Positions 1 through 8,660 of a stretch of DNA of 64,000 nucleotides are shown in pieces (the stretch's first letter is position 1; each line of letters starts with the position of its first letter). The notes under the pieces were generated by a model. That model saw only the letters and a list, made by a program, of their open reading frames with translations. It did not search any database and was not told the origin of the DNA. The stretch comes from Micromonospora sp. FIMYZ51 (lineage in GTDB: Bacteria; Actinomycetota; Actinomycetes; Mycobacteriales; Micromonosporaceae). The stretch lies in the NCBI RefSeq assembly GCF_038246755.1, contig NZ_CP134706.1:1550001-1614000 (forward strand), read 5' to 3'. The position numbers and the translations under genes are program-made.

Positions 1-187
1 GGACCAGACCGAGCAGGGTCAGCCCGGACGGCTCGACACTCGCCGTCTTGAGCTGCTCGGCGGTCAGGCCGGTGCACTTGAGCAGCAGGGTCTGCCGGTG
101 GTAGTCGAGCCACCCCGCCAGCATGGTGCGCTCGTCACCGACGTACGGCTCGGGGGTTCGGGTGATCTCCGGTGCTCTCCAGGTCAT
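1..187 (-). CDS. DinB-like DUF664 protein, N-terminal part only
   Basis: The gene runs off the left edge, so only about the first 62 residues are seen. They begin MTWRAPEITRTPEPYVGDER and continue through W-L-D-Y-H-R-Q-T to an S-G-L-T-L-L-G-L-V segment. This matches my memory of the N-terminus of the DUF664 / DinB four-helix family (mycothiol-dependent transferase superfamily) common in actinomycetes. The ATG at 185-187 was chosen because it starts the recognisable motif. The metal-binding histidines would lie beyond the window, so catalytic competence cannot be judged. Substrate is unknown. The next gene on the same strand, the MFS exporter, ends 63 bp upstream, so co-transcription is possible. 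Confidence 0.7.
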   Translation of the reverse strand, partial: MTWRAPEITRTPEPYVGDERTMLAGWLDYHRQTLLLKCTGLTAEQLKTASVEPSGLTLLGLV

Positions 188-250
188 CCGGCCATCGTGC
201 GGCCCAGGTCCGACAGCGGCGAGCGAATTTCCGCCTGTGGCGGCCCGGCG

Positions 251-1867
251 TCAGCCGCGTACGCCGGTGCGGATCACGGCGGTCGCGCCGCCGGTGGCCA
301 CCGTCGACTCCTGCTCGACTTCGTCGGCGAGCGGGCCGCCGGTGTGCCGCAGCAGGGGTACCTCCTTGATGAAAAGGACGGCGACCAGGGCGATCAGCCC
401 GAACGGCGCGGCGGCGAGGAAGATGTCCCCGGCCCCGTGCCCGTACGCGGACTCCACCACGGCCCGGATCGGTGCGGGCAGCGTGTGTACGTCCGGCAGG
501 GTGCCGCCGCTGCCGGCCGAGGCCGGTACGCCAAGCGCGGCCAACCCGTCGGCGAGGTACCGGCTGACGTTGTGGCCGAGCAGGGCACCCAGCGCGCTGA
601 CCCCGACCGCGCCACCGAGGCTGCGGAAGAAGGCCACCACCGAACTGGCCGCGCCGAGTTCGTGCGTGCCGACGGTGTTCTGCACGGCGAGCACCAGGTT
701 CTGCATGGTCATCCCGACGCCGGTGCCGATCAACGCCATGAAGATGCTGACCTGCCAGTACGGGGTGTCCGCCCGCAGCGTGCCCATCAGTGCGAAACCG
801 ACGGTGAGCAGGGCCGAACCGGCGACCAGGTACCGCTTCCAGCGGCCGGTGTTGGTGATGATCCGGCCCACGGCGGTGGAGGCCACCAGCAGGCCGAGGA
901 TCATCGGCAGGGTCATCAGGCCGGACATGGTGGGGCTGACCCCACGGCTGATCTGGAAGTACTGGCCGAGGAAGACCGAGGCGCCGAACATGCCGACGCC
1001 GACCGCGATGCTGGCCACCACCGAGAGGGTGATGGTGCGGTTGCGGAACAGTCGCGGTGGGATCAGCGGCTCGGTGACCCGGGTCTCCACCCGGACCGCG
1101 GCGGCACCGAGCAGCAGCGCGCCGGGCACCATGACCGCGGTCTGCCAGGAGAGCCAGTCGTACTGGCTGCCGGCGAGCGAGACCCAGATCAGCAGCAGCG
1201 ACACGGCACCGGTGATCAGCGTGGCGCCCCACCAGTCGATCTTCACCTTCCGCTTGACCACCGGCAGGTTGAGGGTCTTCTGGAGCACGATCAGAGCGAG
1301 CAGCGCGAACGGCACCCCGACGTAGAAGCACCAGCGCCAGCCGAGCCAGGAGGTGTCCACGATGATGCCGCCGATCAACGGCCCGCCGATGGTGCCCACG
1401 GCCATCACCGCGCCGAGGTAGCCGCTGTACCTGCCGCGTTCCCGCGGCGCGATCATCGTCGCCATGATGACCTGGGCCAACGCGGCGAGGCCGCCGGCAC
1501 CCACGCCCTGGAGCACCCGGCAGGCGATCAGTTGCCCGGTGGACTGCGAGAGCCCGGCCAGCACGGAGCCGAGCACGAAGATCGCCAGGGCCACCTGGAC
1601 CAGCACCTTCTTGCTGGTGAGGTCGGCGAGCTTGCCCCAGAGCGGGGTGGTCGCGGTGGTCGCCAGCAGCGTCGAGGTGACCACCCAGGTGTACGCGGAC
1701 TGGGTGCCGTGCAGTTCGGTGATGATCCTCGGTAGCGCGTTCGCGACGACGGTGCCGGAGAGGATCGCGACGAACATGCCCAGGAGTAGGCCGGAGAGCG
1801 CCTCCAGGATCTGCCGGTGGGTCATCTGGACGGGGATCCCTCGGGCGGGGGCGCTCGCCTGAGTCAT
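251..1867 (-). CDS. DHA2-family (EmrB/QacA type) MFS drug exporter
   Basis: This is a 538-residue integral membrane protein with about 14 hydrophobic segments, the layout of the proton-coupled DHA2 multidrug exporters. Visible family motifs are the loop 2-3 motif GKLADLTSKK near residue 80, the R-V-L-Q-G-V-G-A-G segment of helix 4 and the motif C-like G-P-L-I-G-G in helix 5. The ATG at 1865-1867 is preceded by a good GGAAGG ribosome site; the frame stays open further upstream but that part is arginine/histidine-rich and lies in a promoter and repeat region. A MarR-family gene sits upstream on the same strand and two palindromes lie just upstream of this start, so MarR repression with induction by a toxic substrate is the natural inference. 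The substrate is unknown. Confidence 0.9.
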   Translation of the reverse strand: MTQASAPARGIPVQMTHRQILEALSGLLLGMFVAILSGTVVANALPRIITELHGTQSAYTWVVTSTLLATTATTPLWGKLADLTSKKVLVQVALAIFVLGSVLAGLSQSTGQLIACRVLQGVGAGGLAALAQVIMATMIAPRERGRYSGYLGAVMAVGTIGGPLIGGIIVDTSWLGWRWCFYVGVPFALLALIVLQKTLNLPVVKRKVKIDWWGATLITGAVSLLLIWVSLAGSQYDWLSWQTAVMVPGALLLGAAAVRVETRVTEPLIPPRLFRNRTITLSVVASIAVGVGMFGASVFLGQYFQISRGVSPTMSGLMTLPMILGLLVASTAVGRIITNTGRWKRYLVAGSALLTVGFALMGTLRADTPYWQVSIFMALIGTGVGMTMQNLVLAVQNTVGTHELGAASSVVAFFRSLGGAVGVSALGALLGHNVSRYLADGLAALGVPASAGSGGTLPDVHTLPAPIRAVVESAYGHGAGDIFLAAAPFGLIALVAVLFIKEVPLLRHTGGPLADEVEQESTVATGGATAVIRTGVRG

Positions 1868-1896
1868 AGCGGTGCCTTCCAAGCGCAGTGAAAAGT

Positions 1897-1937
1897 GTTG
1901 CCGCAGGCAACCGTATGGCTTGGTTGCCTCAAGCAAC
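1897..1937 (-). promoter_or_regulatory. Paired palindromic operators upstream of the MFS exporter
   Basis: Two 15-bp perfect-arm palindromes of the form GTTGC-n5-GCAAC lie at 1897-1911 (GTTGCCGCAGGCAAC) and 1923-1937 (GTTGCCTCAAGCAAC), with centres 26 bp apart. They sit 30-70 bp upstream of the exporter start, where a promoter is expected. MarR dimers bind palindromes of this size, so these are the likely sites for the regulator encoded at 2219-2659. Confidence 0.6.
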
Positions 1938-2020
1938 AACTTCTCGTGAGGAAGGTCTATTCCGGGGTTCCGGGCCGGATGTCCGGTCCGAGTGCCGCCG
2001 CGACCAGTGTCGACGGTGTG

Positions 2021-2134
2021 GTGGTCGTGGCGGTAGCGGTCCGGGCGGCGTCGGTCCTGGCGGTAGCGGTCCGAGCGGTGGTCGTGGCGGTAGCGGTCCG
2101 GGTGGCGTCGGTCCTGGCGGTTCCGCATCCGGTG
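2021..2134. repeat. 57-bp tandem duplication in the MarR-MFS intergenic region
   Basis: Two consecutive 57-bp copies start at 2021 and 2078, each opening GTGGTCGTGGCGGTAGCGGT, with smaller internal GGTCCTGGCGGT repeats; degenerate copies continue to about 2160. The 351-bp stretch 1868-2218 holds no convincing gene: it contains this repeat, the operators at 1897-1937 and presumably the exporter promoter. Confidence 0.75.
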
Positions 2135-2218
2135 GTGTGCGTCCTGGCGGCTTCGTCTCCTGGTGGCTTCGTGCGGCCCGACCACCGAGCCGAGCAGGTA
2201 GATCCTGGTGGCGTCGGG

Positions 2219-2659
2219 TCAGCCCCAGGCGTCGTTGAACCGACGCATCAGGCGGGCGAGATCCTCGATGTCCTGTGCCGGCCAGCTCTCCAGCGTGCGT
2301 CGGATCTGACCGAGCCGGGAGGCGCGGGCCGCGTCGAACCGGCGCTGGCCCTCCTCGGTCAGGCTGAGCTGCGCGGCGCGCCGGTCGCTCGGGTCCGGAT
2401 CCCGCCGGACCAGGCCGAGGGTCTCCAGGCTGTGAATCTGCCGACTCAACGTGCCCTTGCCGACGCCGAGCCGGGCGGCCAGGTCGGTGAGCCGGATTGA
2501 GCCGGACCGCCGCAGCCAGAGCAACAGCCCGTACGCGTTCGGTTCCAGATTGGGATGCACCTCGCTGGCGATCTCCCAGGAGATGGCCCGGCCCCGACGC
2601 AGCAGCGCGGCCAGCTCGTGCTCCACCGCGCGCAGGCTCTCCGGCAGCTGCTCGTCCAC
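2219..2659 (-). CDS. MarR-family transcriptional regulator
   Basis: A 146-residue protein of normal MarR length. A winged helix-turn-helix spans about residues 53-105: L-T-D-L-A-A-R-L-G-V-G-K-G-T-L-S-R-Q-I is the recognition region and the wing carries the family D-P-S-D-R-R-A-A-Q-L motif. Flanking helices (1-35 and 115-146) would form the dimer interface. The start is GTG (2657-2659) with only a weak ribosome site, so an internal start cannot be excluded. It precedes the exporter on the same strand with 351 bp between them. It is expected to bind the GTTGC-n5-GCAAC palindromes upstream of the exporter and to release them on ligand binding; that is inference. Confidence 0.9.
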   Translation of the reverse strand: MDEQLPESLRAVEHELAALLRRGRAISWEIASEVHPNLEPNAYGLLLWLRRSGSIRLTDLAARLGVGKGTLSRQIHSLETLGLVRRDPDPSDRRAAQLSLTEEGQRRFDAARASRLGQIRRTLESWPAQDIEDLARLMRRFNDAWG

Positions 2660-2747
2660 CCGACGAGAGTACGAAGCGCGCAGAGCCGCCCGCTGGCCGG
2701 TCGCCCGTCCGACTCCGACGAGTCTGGGTAGCCCCGCTCAGGCGCGA

Positions 2748-2804
2748 GTTAACAAGGGGCCCTTTTACTACACGAGGCGTTAATAAGGGGCCCTTCCTTA
2801 CACC
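2748..2804 (+). repeat. GGGGCCC palindromic element, copy A (double unit)
   Basis: Two units, at 2748-2770 and 2779-2804, follow the pattern GTTAAnAAGGGGCCCTT and end CCTTACACC. The right end touches the stop codon of the PhoD-like gene (2805-2807, minus strand). The 32 bases 2781-2812 recur exactly at 37071-37102. In the PhoD transcript the palindrome could fold as a short terminator-like hairpin. Confidence 0.85.
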
Positions 2805-4508
2805 TCAGCTGGTGAGGCGGTGGCGGGCTACTTCGCGGAGGTGACCGTCGCTGGTGGTGCCCTCGATGATCACTTCGGCGGTGCGGGCGGCGTGGGTGAG
2901 GGTGGCCACCGCGTTGCCGAAGTACGGGCCGGCCAGTTTGCGCCACCTGAACAGCGGCCGGGGTACCCCGGCGGAGCGCGCGAGGGCCCGGGTCGCCCCG
3001 ACCGGGCCCGGTGCCCAGCCGAGTCGCATCAGCGGTCGCATGCCGGCCGGTACCTGGTTGTGAAACGGCGAGCAGGTGAGCTGGTGCACCGGGGTGCGTA
3101 CGGCGGGATCGGCGAAGCGGACCCGGGCCACGTACGAGTGGTGCACGTCCCCGGAGAGCACGTTTATCGACGCCGGTGGCGGGTACGCCGGACCGGCGCC
3201 CTTGCGGTCGTCGGGGGTGCCCGGTGTGCCGCTGCCGATGCGGGCGAAGAGTTCGCCGAGGCCCTCGAAGGAGCGGCGGAAGGCACCCCAGTGCTCCAGG
3301 TCGAGGCCGCGCCGCAGCCGCTCGGACAGGGTGGCGACCCACGACCGGGACGAGTCGGCCAGCTTCTCGTTCCACGCCTCGACGTGGTGGATGCCGGGCG
3401 GCAGCAGCCAGGGCAGCGACGAGCCGACCACCAGGTGGTCGTAATCGCCGTGCGCGCGGTCGACGAACCAGGACCACTCGCCGGCCGGCAACATCGCCCG
3501 CCGGCCGGGCTGCAACACCCGACTGCACCGGCTGTCCAGCATCACCAGCCGGGTGCGGCCCAGGTCGAGCGCGTAGCTGAACTGGTACTGCACCGCGCGC
3601 CACCGCTCGGTGTCGTGCGCCAGGTCGGCCTCGGTGTCGACCCGTTCGCCGAACTCGCGCAGCACCTCGGTGGCGTCCTCGGCCGCGCGTACCTTGCCGA
3701 AGACCGGGTCGGCGGTGATCTCGTCGGGGTCGAGGTTGCCCAGGTGCTGGTAGACCCAGTAGGAGGCCAGCCCGCTGGCGATCCGCTCGGCCCACCAGGG
3801 CTGCTGGCGCATGTCGGCCCGCCACGAGGCCGAGGTGTTCCAGTCGTCGATGATCTCGTGGTCGTCGAAGATCATCACGCTCGGCACGGTGGAGAGCAGC
3901 CACCTGATCTCCGGGTCACCCCAGGACTCCAGGTAGAGCTTGGTGTACTCGTCGAAACTGACCACCTGGTCGCTGGGCGCGTCAGCCGGCCGCCGCCGGC
4001 GCCGCCGCAGCAGCCGCTTCACGGTGGGCGAGGTCTCGTCGGCGTAGACCTGATCCCCGAGCATCACCAGCAGGTCCGGCAGGGCGGCCGGGTCGGGGTC
4101 GGCCAGGATCCGCCGGGCGTACGCGTCGAGCGCGTCCGGCGGCAATTTGCGGGTGGTGGCGTGCTGGGTGGTCTCCCGGCAGGAGCCGAAGAGCAACCGG
4201 ACGGGCTGGTCCCGGTCGTCGGCGGCGCGGGTCCGGATCACGCTTGGCGGGTAGCGGCCGTCGGGCAGCGGCCAGACCACCTCGTCGTCGATGAGCACCT
4301 CGTAGGTCGTGGCGCTGTCCGGGGTGAGCCCCGCCACCACCACCAGCGCGTAGTGGTGGCCGTACGCGGAGAAGGTGGGGGCCGTGCCGCTGGCGCCGCC
4401 GGCCGTGCGGACGGTGACCACCGCCGGTGCCGTCGTCTCGACCCACACGGTGGCCCGCGCGCCGACCACCCGGCGCAGCAGGGGGCCGATGAGCAGCTCG
4501 GCGGGCAT
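2805..4508 (-). CDS. PhoD-like alkaline phosphatase / phosphodiesterase
   Basis: A 567-residue metallophosphatase of the PhoD type. An N-terminal fibronectin-like strand region (about 1-95) is followed by the catalytic fold: R-L-L-F-G-S-C-R near 104-111, GDQVYAD at 151-157, FDDHEIIDDWN at 214-224 and LSGDVHHSY near the C-terminus. These supply the metal ligands of the family. No signal peptide or twin-arginine motif is seen, so unlike classical secreted PhoD it is probably cytoplasmic. The ATG at 4506-4508 follows a GGAGG ribosome site. It is divergent from ftsY with 144 bp between starts. The substrate (phosphomonoester or phosphodiester) cannot be told from sequence. The 3' end abuts a repeat element. 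Confidence 0.88.
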   Translation of the reverse strand: MPAELLIGPLLRRVVGARATVWVETTAPAVVTVRTAGGASGTAPTFSAYGHHYALVVVAGLTPDSATTYEVLIDDEVVWPLPDGRYPPSVIRTRAADDRDQPVRLLFGSCRETTQHATTRKLPPDALDAYARRILADPDPAALPDLLVMLGDQVYADETSPTVKRLLRRRRRRPADAPSDQVVSFDEYTKLYLESWGDPEIRWLLSTVPSVMIFDDHEIIDDWNTSASWRADMRQQPWWAERIASGLASYWVYQHLGNLDPDEITADPVFGKVRAAEDATEVLREFGERVDTEADLAHDTERWRAVQYQFSYALDLGRTRLVMLDSRCSRVLQPGRRAMLPAGEWSWFVDRAHGDYDHLVVGSSLPWLLPPGIHHVEAWNEKLADSSRSWVATLSERLRRGLDLEHWGAFRRSFEGLGELFARIGSGTPGTPDDRKGAGPAYPPPASINVLSGDVHHSYVARVRFADPAVRTPVHQLTCSPFHNQVPAGMRPLMRLGWAPGPVGATRALARSAGVPRPLFRWRKLAGPYFGNAVATLTHAARTAEVIIEGTTSDGHLREVARHRLTS

Positions 4509-4652
4509 CCGGAACCTCCAGGTGAGAGAGCTTCATCCTCCACTACCCGGCCGACGGTCGCACCACCGCTGGCTGTGGTCGAAACTACTGCCGCCTGGCG
4601 TGGCGGGAGCGGTGGCTGAGACGTGCTCGCCGGCATCTGACAGGATTTCGGC

Positions 4653-5843
4653 ATGATGGATTACCTCCTCATCGCTCTCGCCCTGCTCGGCGTGCTGATC
4701 CTCGGCGGCATCGGGCTGGTCGTGCCGAGGTTGCGTCGGCGGGCGGAACCGCCGCTGCCGCGCACCGAGGTCGACACCCGGGCGGAGGAGGAGCTCGCCG
4801 GACCGCCGGTGCAGGCGCCGGAGAGCGAGCTGTCCACCGGCATCCTGGTCGAGCCGCCGCCGGTCATCGAGGCACCGGCACCGACCGTCGAGGTACCCGA
4901 GCCCACCGCCGGCCGGCTGGTGCGGCTGCGGTCCCGGCTGTCCCGCTCGCAGAACGCCCTCGGCAAGGGGCTGCTCGGCCTGCTCAGCCGCGACCGGCTG
5001 GACGAGGACGTCTGGGAGGAGATCGAGGACAGCCTGATCACCGCCGACGTGGGGATCGACGCCACCCGCGAGATCGTCGACCGGCTGCGCGAGCGGACCC
5101 GGGTGCTGGGCACCCGCTCGGCCGCCGAGCTACGCGCCCTGCTCGCCGCCGAGCTGGTGAACGCGCTCGACCCGGCACTGGACCGCTCGCTGCGTACCGC
5201 GCCCAAGGAGGGGGTGCCGGCGGTGCTGCTTGTGGTCGGGGTCAACGGCGCCGGCAAGACCACCACCTGCGGCAAGATCGCCCGGGTGCTCATCGCCGAC
5301 GGTCGCAGCGTGCTGCTCGGTGCGGCCGACACCTTCCGCGCCGCCGCCGCCGACCAGCTGGAGACCTGGGCCGGGCGGGTCGGTGCGGAGACCGTCCGCG
5401 GCCCGGAGGGTGCCGACCCGGCAAGCGTCGCGTTCGACGCGGTCCGGCGCGGCATCGACACCGGCGTGGACACCGTGCTCGTCGACACCGCCGGTCGCCT
5501 TCAGAACAAGGTCGGCCTGATGGACGAGCTGGGCAAGGTCAAGCGGGTGGTGGAGAAGCACGGCCCGATCGACGAGACACTGCTGATCCTCGACGCGACC
5601 ACCGGGCAGAACGGTCTGGAGCAGGCCCGCGTCTTCACCGAGGTGGTGAACGTCACCGGCGTGGTGCTCACCAAGCTCGACGGCACCGCCAAGGGCGGCA
5701 TCGTGATCGCCGTGCAGCGCAAGCTCGGCATCCCGGTGAAGCTGGTCGGCCTCGGCGAGGGCCCGGACGACCTGGCGCCGTTCGATCCCGCGCAGTTCGT
5801 CGACGCGCTGCTGGGTACCGAAGCCCCCGGTCCGACCGCGTAA
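4653..5843 (+). CDS. ftsY: Signal recognition particle receptor FtsY
   Basis: A 396-residue SRP GTPase receptor that docks ribosome-SRP complexes at the membrane. It starts with one hydrophobic helix (residues 3-24) and an acidic, proline-rich linker to about 85, as in actinobacterial FtsY. The N domain follows, then the G domain: GVNGAGKTTT (P-loop, about 197-206), D-T-F-R-A-A-A, DTAGRLQ and TKLDGTAKGG. Two ATG codons are adjacent (4653 and 4656); either could initiate. It pairs functionally with ffh at 15022. A phosphotransferase-like gene follows 81 bp downstream. Length and motifs are normal. Confidence 0.97.
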   Translation: MMDYLLIALALLGVLILGGIGLVVPRLRRRAEPPLPRTEVDTRAEEELAGPPVQAPESELSTGILVEPPPVIEAPAPTVEVPEPTAGRLVRLRSRLSRSQNALGKGLLGLLSRDRLDEDVWEEIEDSLITADVGIDATREIVDRLRERTRVLGTRSAAELRALLAAELVNALDPALDRSLRTAPKEGVPAVLLVVGVNGAGKTTTCGKIARVLIADGRSVLLGAADTFRAAAADQLETWAGRVGAETVRGPEGADPASVAFDAVRRGIDTGVDTVLVDTAGRLQNKVGLMDELGKVKRVVEKHGPIDETLLILDATTGQNGLEQARVFTEVVNVTGVVLTKLDGTAKGGIVIAVQRKLGIPVKLVGLGEGPDDLAPFDPAQFVDALLGTEAPGPTA

Positions 5844-5924
5844 CCTCGGGTGACCAGAGAAGACCGCGCGTACGCGGGTTGGCGCGATCCGAGCCACCCG
5901 TCGCAGCGCCTCGGGAGACCGTAC

Positions 5925-6713
5925 GTGACTTCGCAGGAGATCCCCCTGCACGGCGGGAACGTGAGCACCGTCGTCCGGGTGGGCGACACGGTCCGGCGCA
6001 ACGCCGGACCGTGGACGCCGTCGGTGCACGCCCTGCTGCGACACCTGGAGTACGTCGGGTTCACCGGCGCGCCCCGGGCGCTCGGCATGGACGAGCGCAA
6101 CCGCGAGGTGCTGTCGTACCTGGAGGGGGAGTGCGGGGAGTACCCGCTGGCCCCGCACTGGGTGACCGACGAGGCGCTGGTCACCGTCGCCACCATGCTC
6201 CGGATGTTCCACGACGCCCAGTACGGCTTCGCGCCGCCGCCCGGCGCGGTGTGGCGCTCGTTCGGCCCGCCGCCGCCGGACACCGAGGTCATCTGCCACC
6301 ACGACGCCGCGCCGCACAACGTGATCTGGCGGCCGGACGGCACCCTCGGGTTGATCGATTTCGACCTGGCCTCACCCGGGGCGCGGATCTACGACGTGGC
6401 GTACGCGGCCTGGACCTGGGTGCCGATCTTCTCCGACCGGGACTCGATCACCCTGGGCTGGAAGCACCCGGACCGCCCGCGTCGGCTGCGGCTCTTCGCC
6501 GAAGCGTACGGGTTGATCCCGCGCGACCGGCACCGGCTGATCCGGACCATTCGGAAACGGATCGTGGACCACGTCGAGGGCATCCGCCGGATGGCCGCCG
6601 CCGGTGAGCCCGCCTTCGTCCGGATCGTGCACAAGGGCCACCTGCGCCGGCCCATGCGGGACCTGCGGCTGCTCGACTACGAACGCCAGATCCTTGAGGA
6701 CGCCCTGCGCTGA
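5925..6713 (+). CDS. Aminoglycoside-phosphotransferase-fold protein
   Basis: A 262-residue protein of the APH / choline kinase-like fold. The catalytic loop is seen as C-H-H-D-A-A-P-H-N-V-I-W and the magnesium-binding segment as L-I-D-F-D-L-A-S. The GTG at 5925 was preferred over an in-frame GTG at 5850 because GGGAGA lies at correct spacing before it and the following T-S-Q-E-I-P-L-H-G-G-N matches where I expect the family to begin. The nucleotide-binding lobe is short. Its substrate is unknown: it may be a resistance kinase or a housekeeping small-molecule kinase. Location just after ftsY suggests a stable chromosomal role rather than acquired resistance. Confidence 0.8.
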   Translation: MTSQEIPLHGGNVSTVVRVGDTVRRNAGPWTPSVHALLRHLEYVGFTGAPRALGMDERNREVLSYLEGECGEYPLAPHWVTDEALVTVATMLRMFHDAQYGFAPPPGAVWRSFGPPPPDTEVICHHDAAPHNVIWRPDGTLGLIDFDLASPGARIYDVAYAAWTWVPIFSDRDSITLGWKHPDRPRRLRLFAEAYGLIPRDRHRLIRTIRKRIVDHVEGIRRMAAAGEPAFVRIVHKGHLRRPMRDLRLLDYERQILEDALR

Positions 6714-6728
6714 TCCCCCACGGGGATC
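6712..6728 (+). terminator. Short hairpin after the phosphotransferase gene
   Basis: GATCCCC-CAC-GGGGATC forms a 7-bp stem with a 3-nt loop overlapping the stop codon. No T-run follows, so termination is only plausible. Confidence 0.4.
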
Positions 6729-6808
6729 GACCGGCATTCCGTCGGGGTATCGACCGGCACCGACCGGCTGATCCGCCCCCGTCCATGTCACCGAGGCGAG
6801 CAACGTTC

Positions 6809-6845
6809 TTCACACGTCCGAAACAACCCGTCACGATCCGGAAAC
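6809..6845 (+). promoter_or_regulatory. GlnR box upstream of amt
   Basis: The pattern TTCAC-n6-GAAAC-n5-GTCAC-n6-GAAAC is visible, close to the actinobacterial GlnR consensus of two GTnAC-n6-GAAAC sites in tandem. The second site (GTCAC at 6830, GAAAC at 6841) is perfect. It lies 112 bp upstream of the amt start. GlnR is known to activate amtB operons under nitrogen limitation in Streptomyces, so this predicts nitrogen control of amt-glnK-glnD. Confidence 0.78.
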
Positions 6846-6956
6846 CAGCCGGGGACCCTGGGTGAAACAGCCGGCTACCAGGCTTCCGCGCAACCGGCGT
6901 ACGGGCGATGCTGCGCGATGCCGGGAGGGAGGGAAAACAACCCGAGAGGAGGCAGC

Positions 6957-8649
<1,693 letters not shown>

Positions 8650-8660
8650 GAACACCGTCG

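Noticed and set aside
2021..2134. Possible CRISPR array
   Set aside because: Units are directly adjacent tandem copies without unique spacers and there are no cas genes.
1868..2185. N-terminal extension of the MFS exporter
   Set aside because: The extension is translated from the 57-bp repeat and operator palindromes, is Arg/His/Asp-rich, and a good ribosome site precedes the internal ATG.
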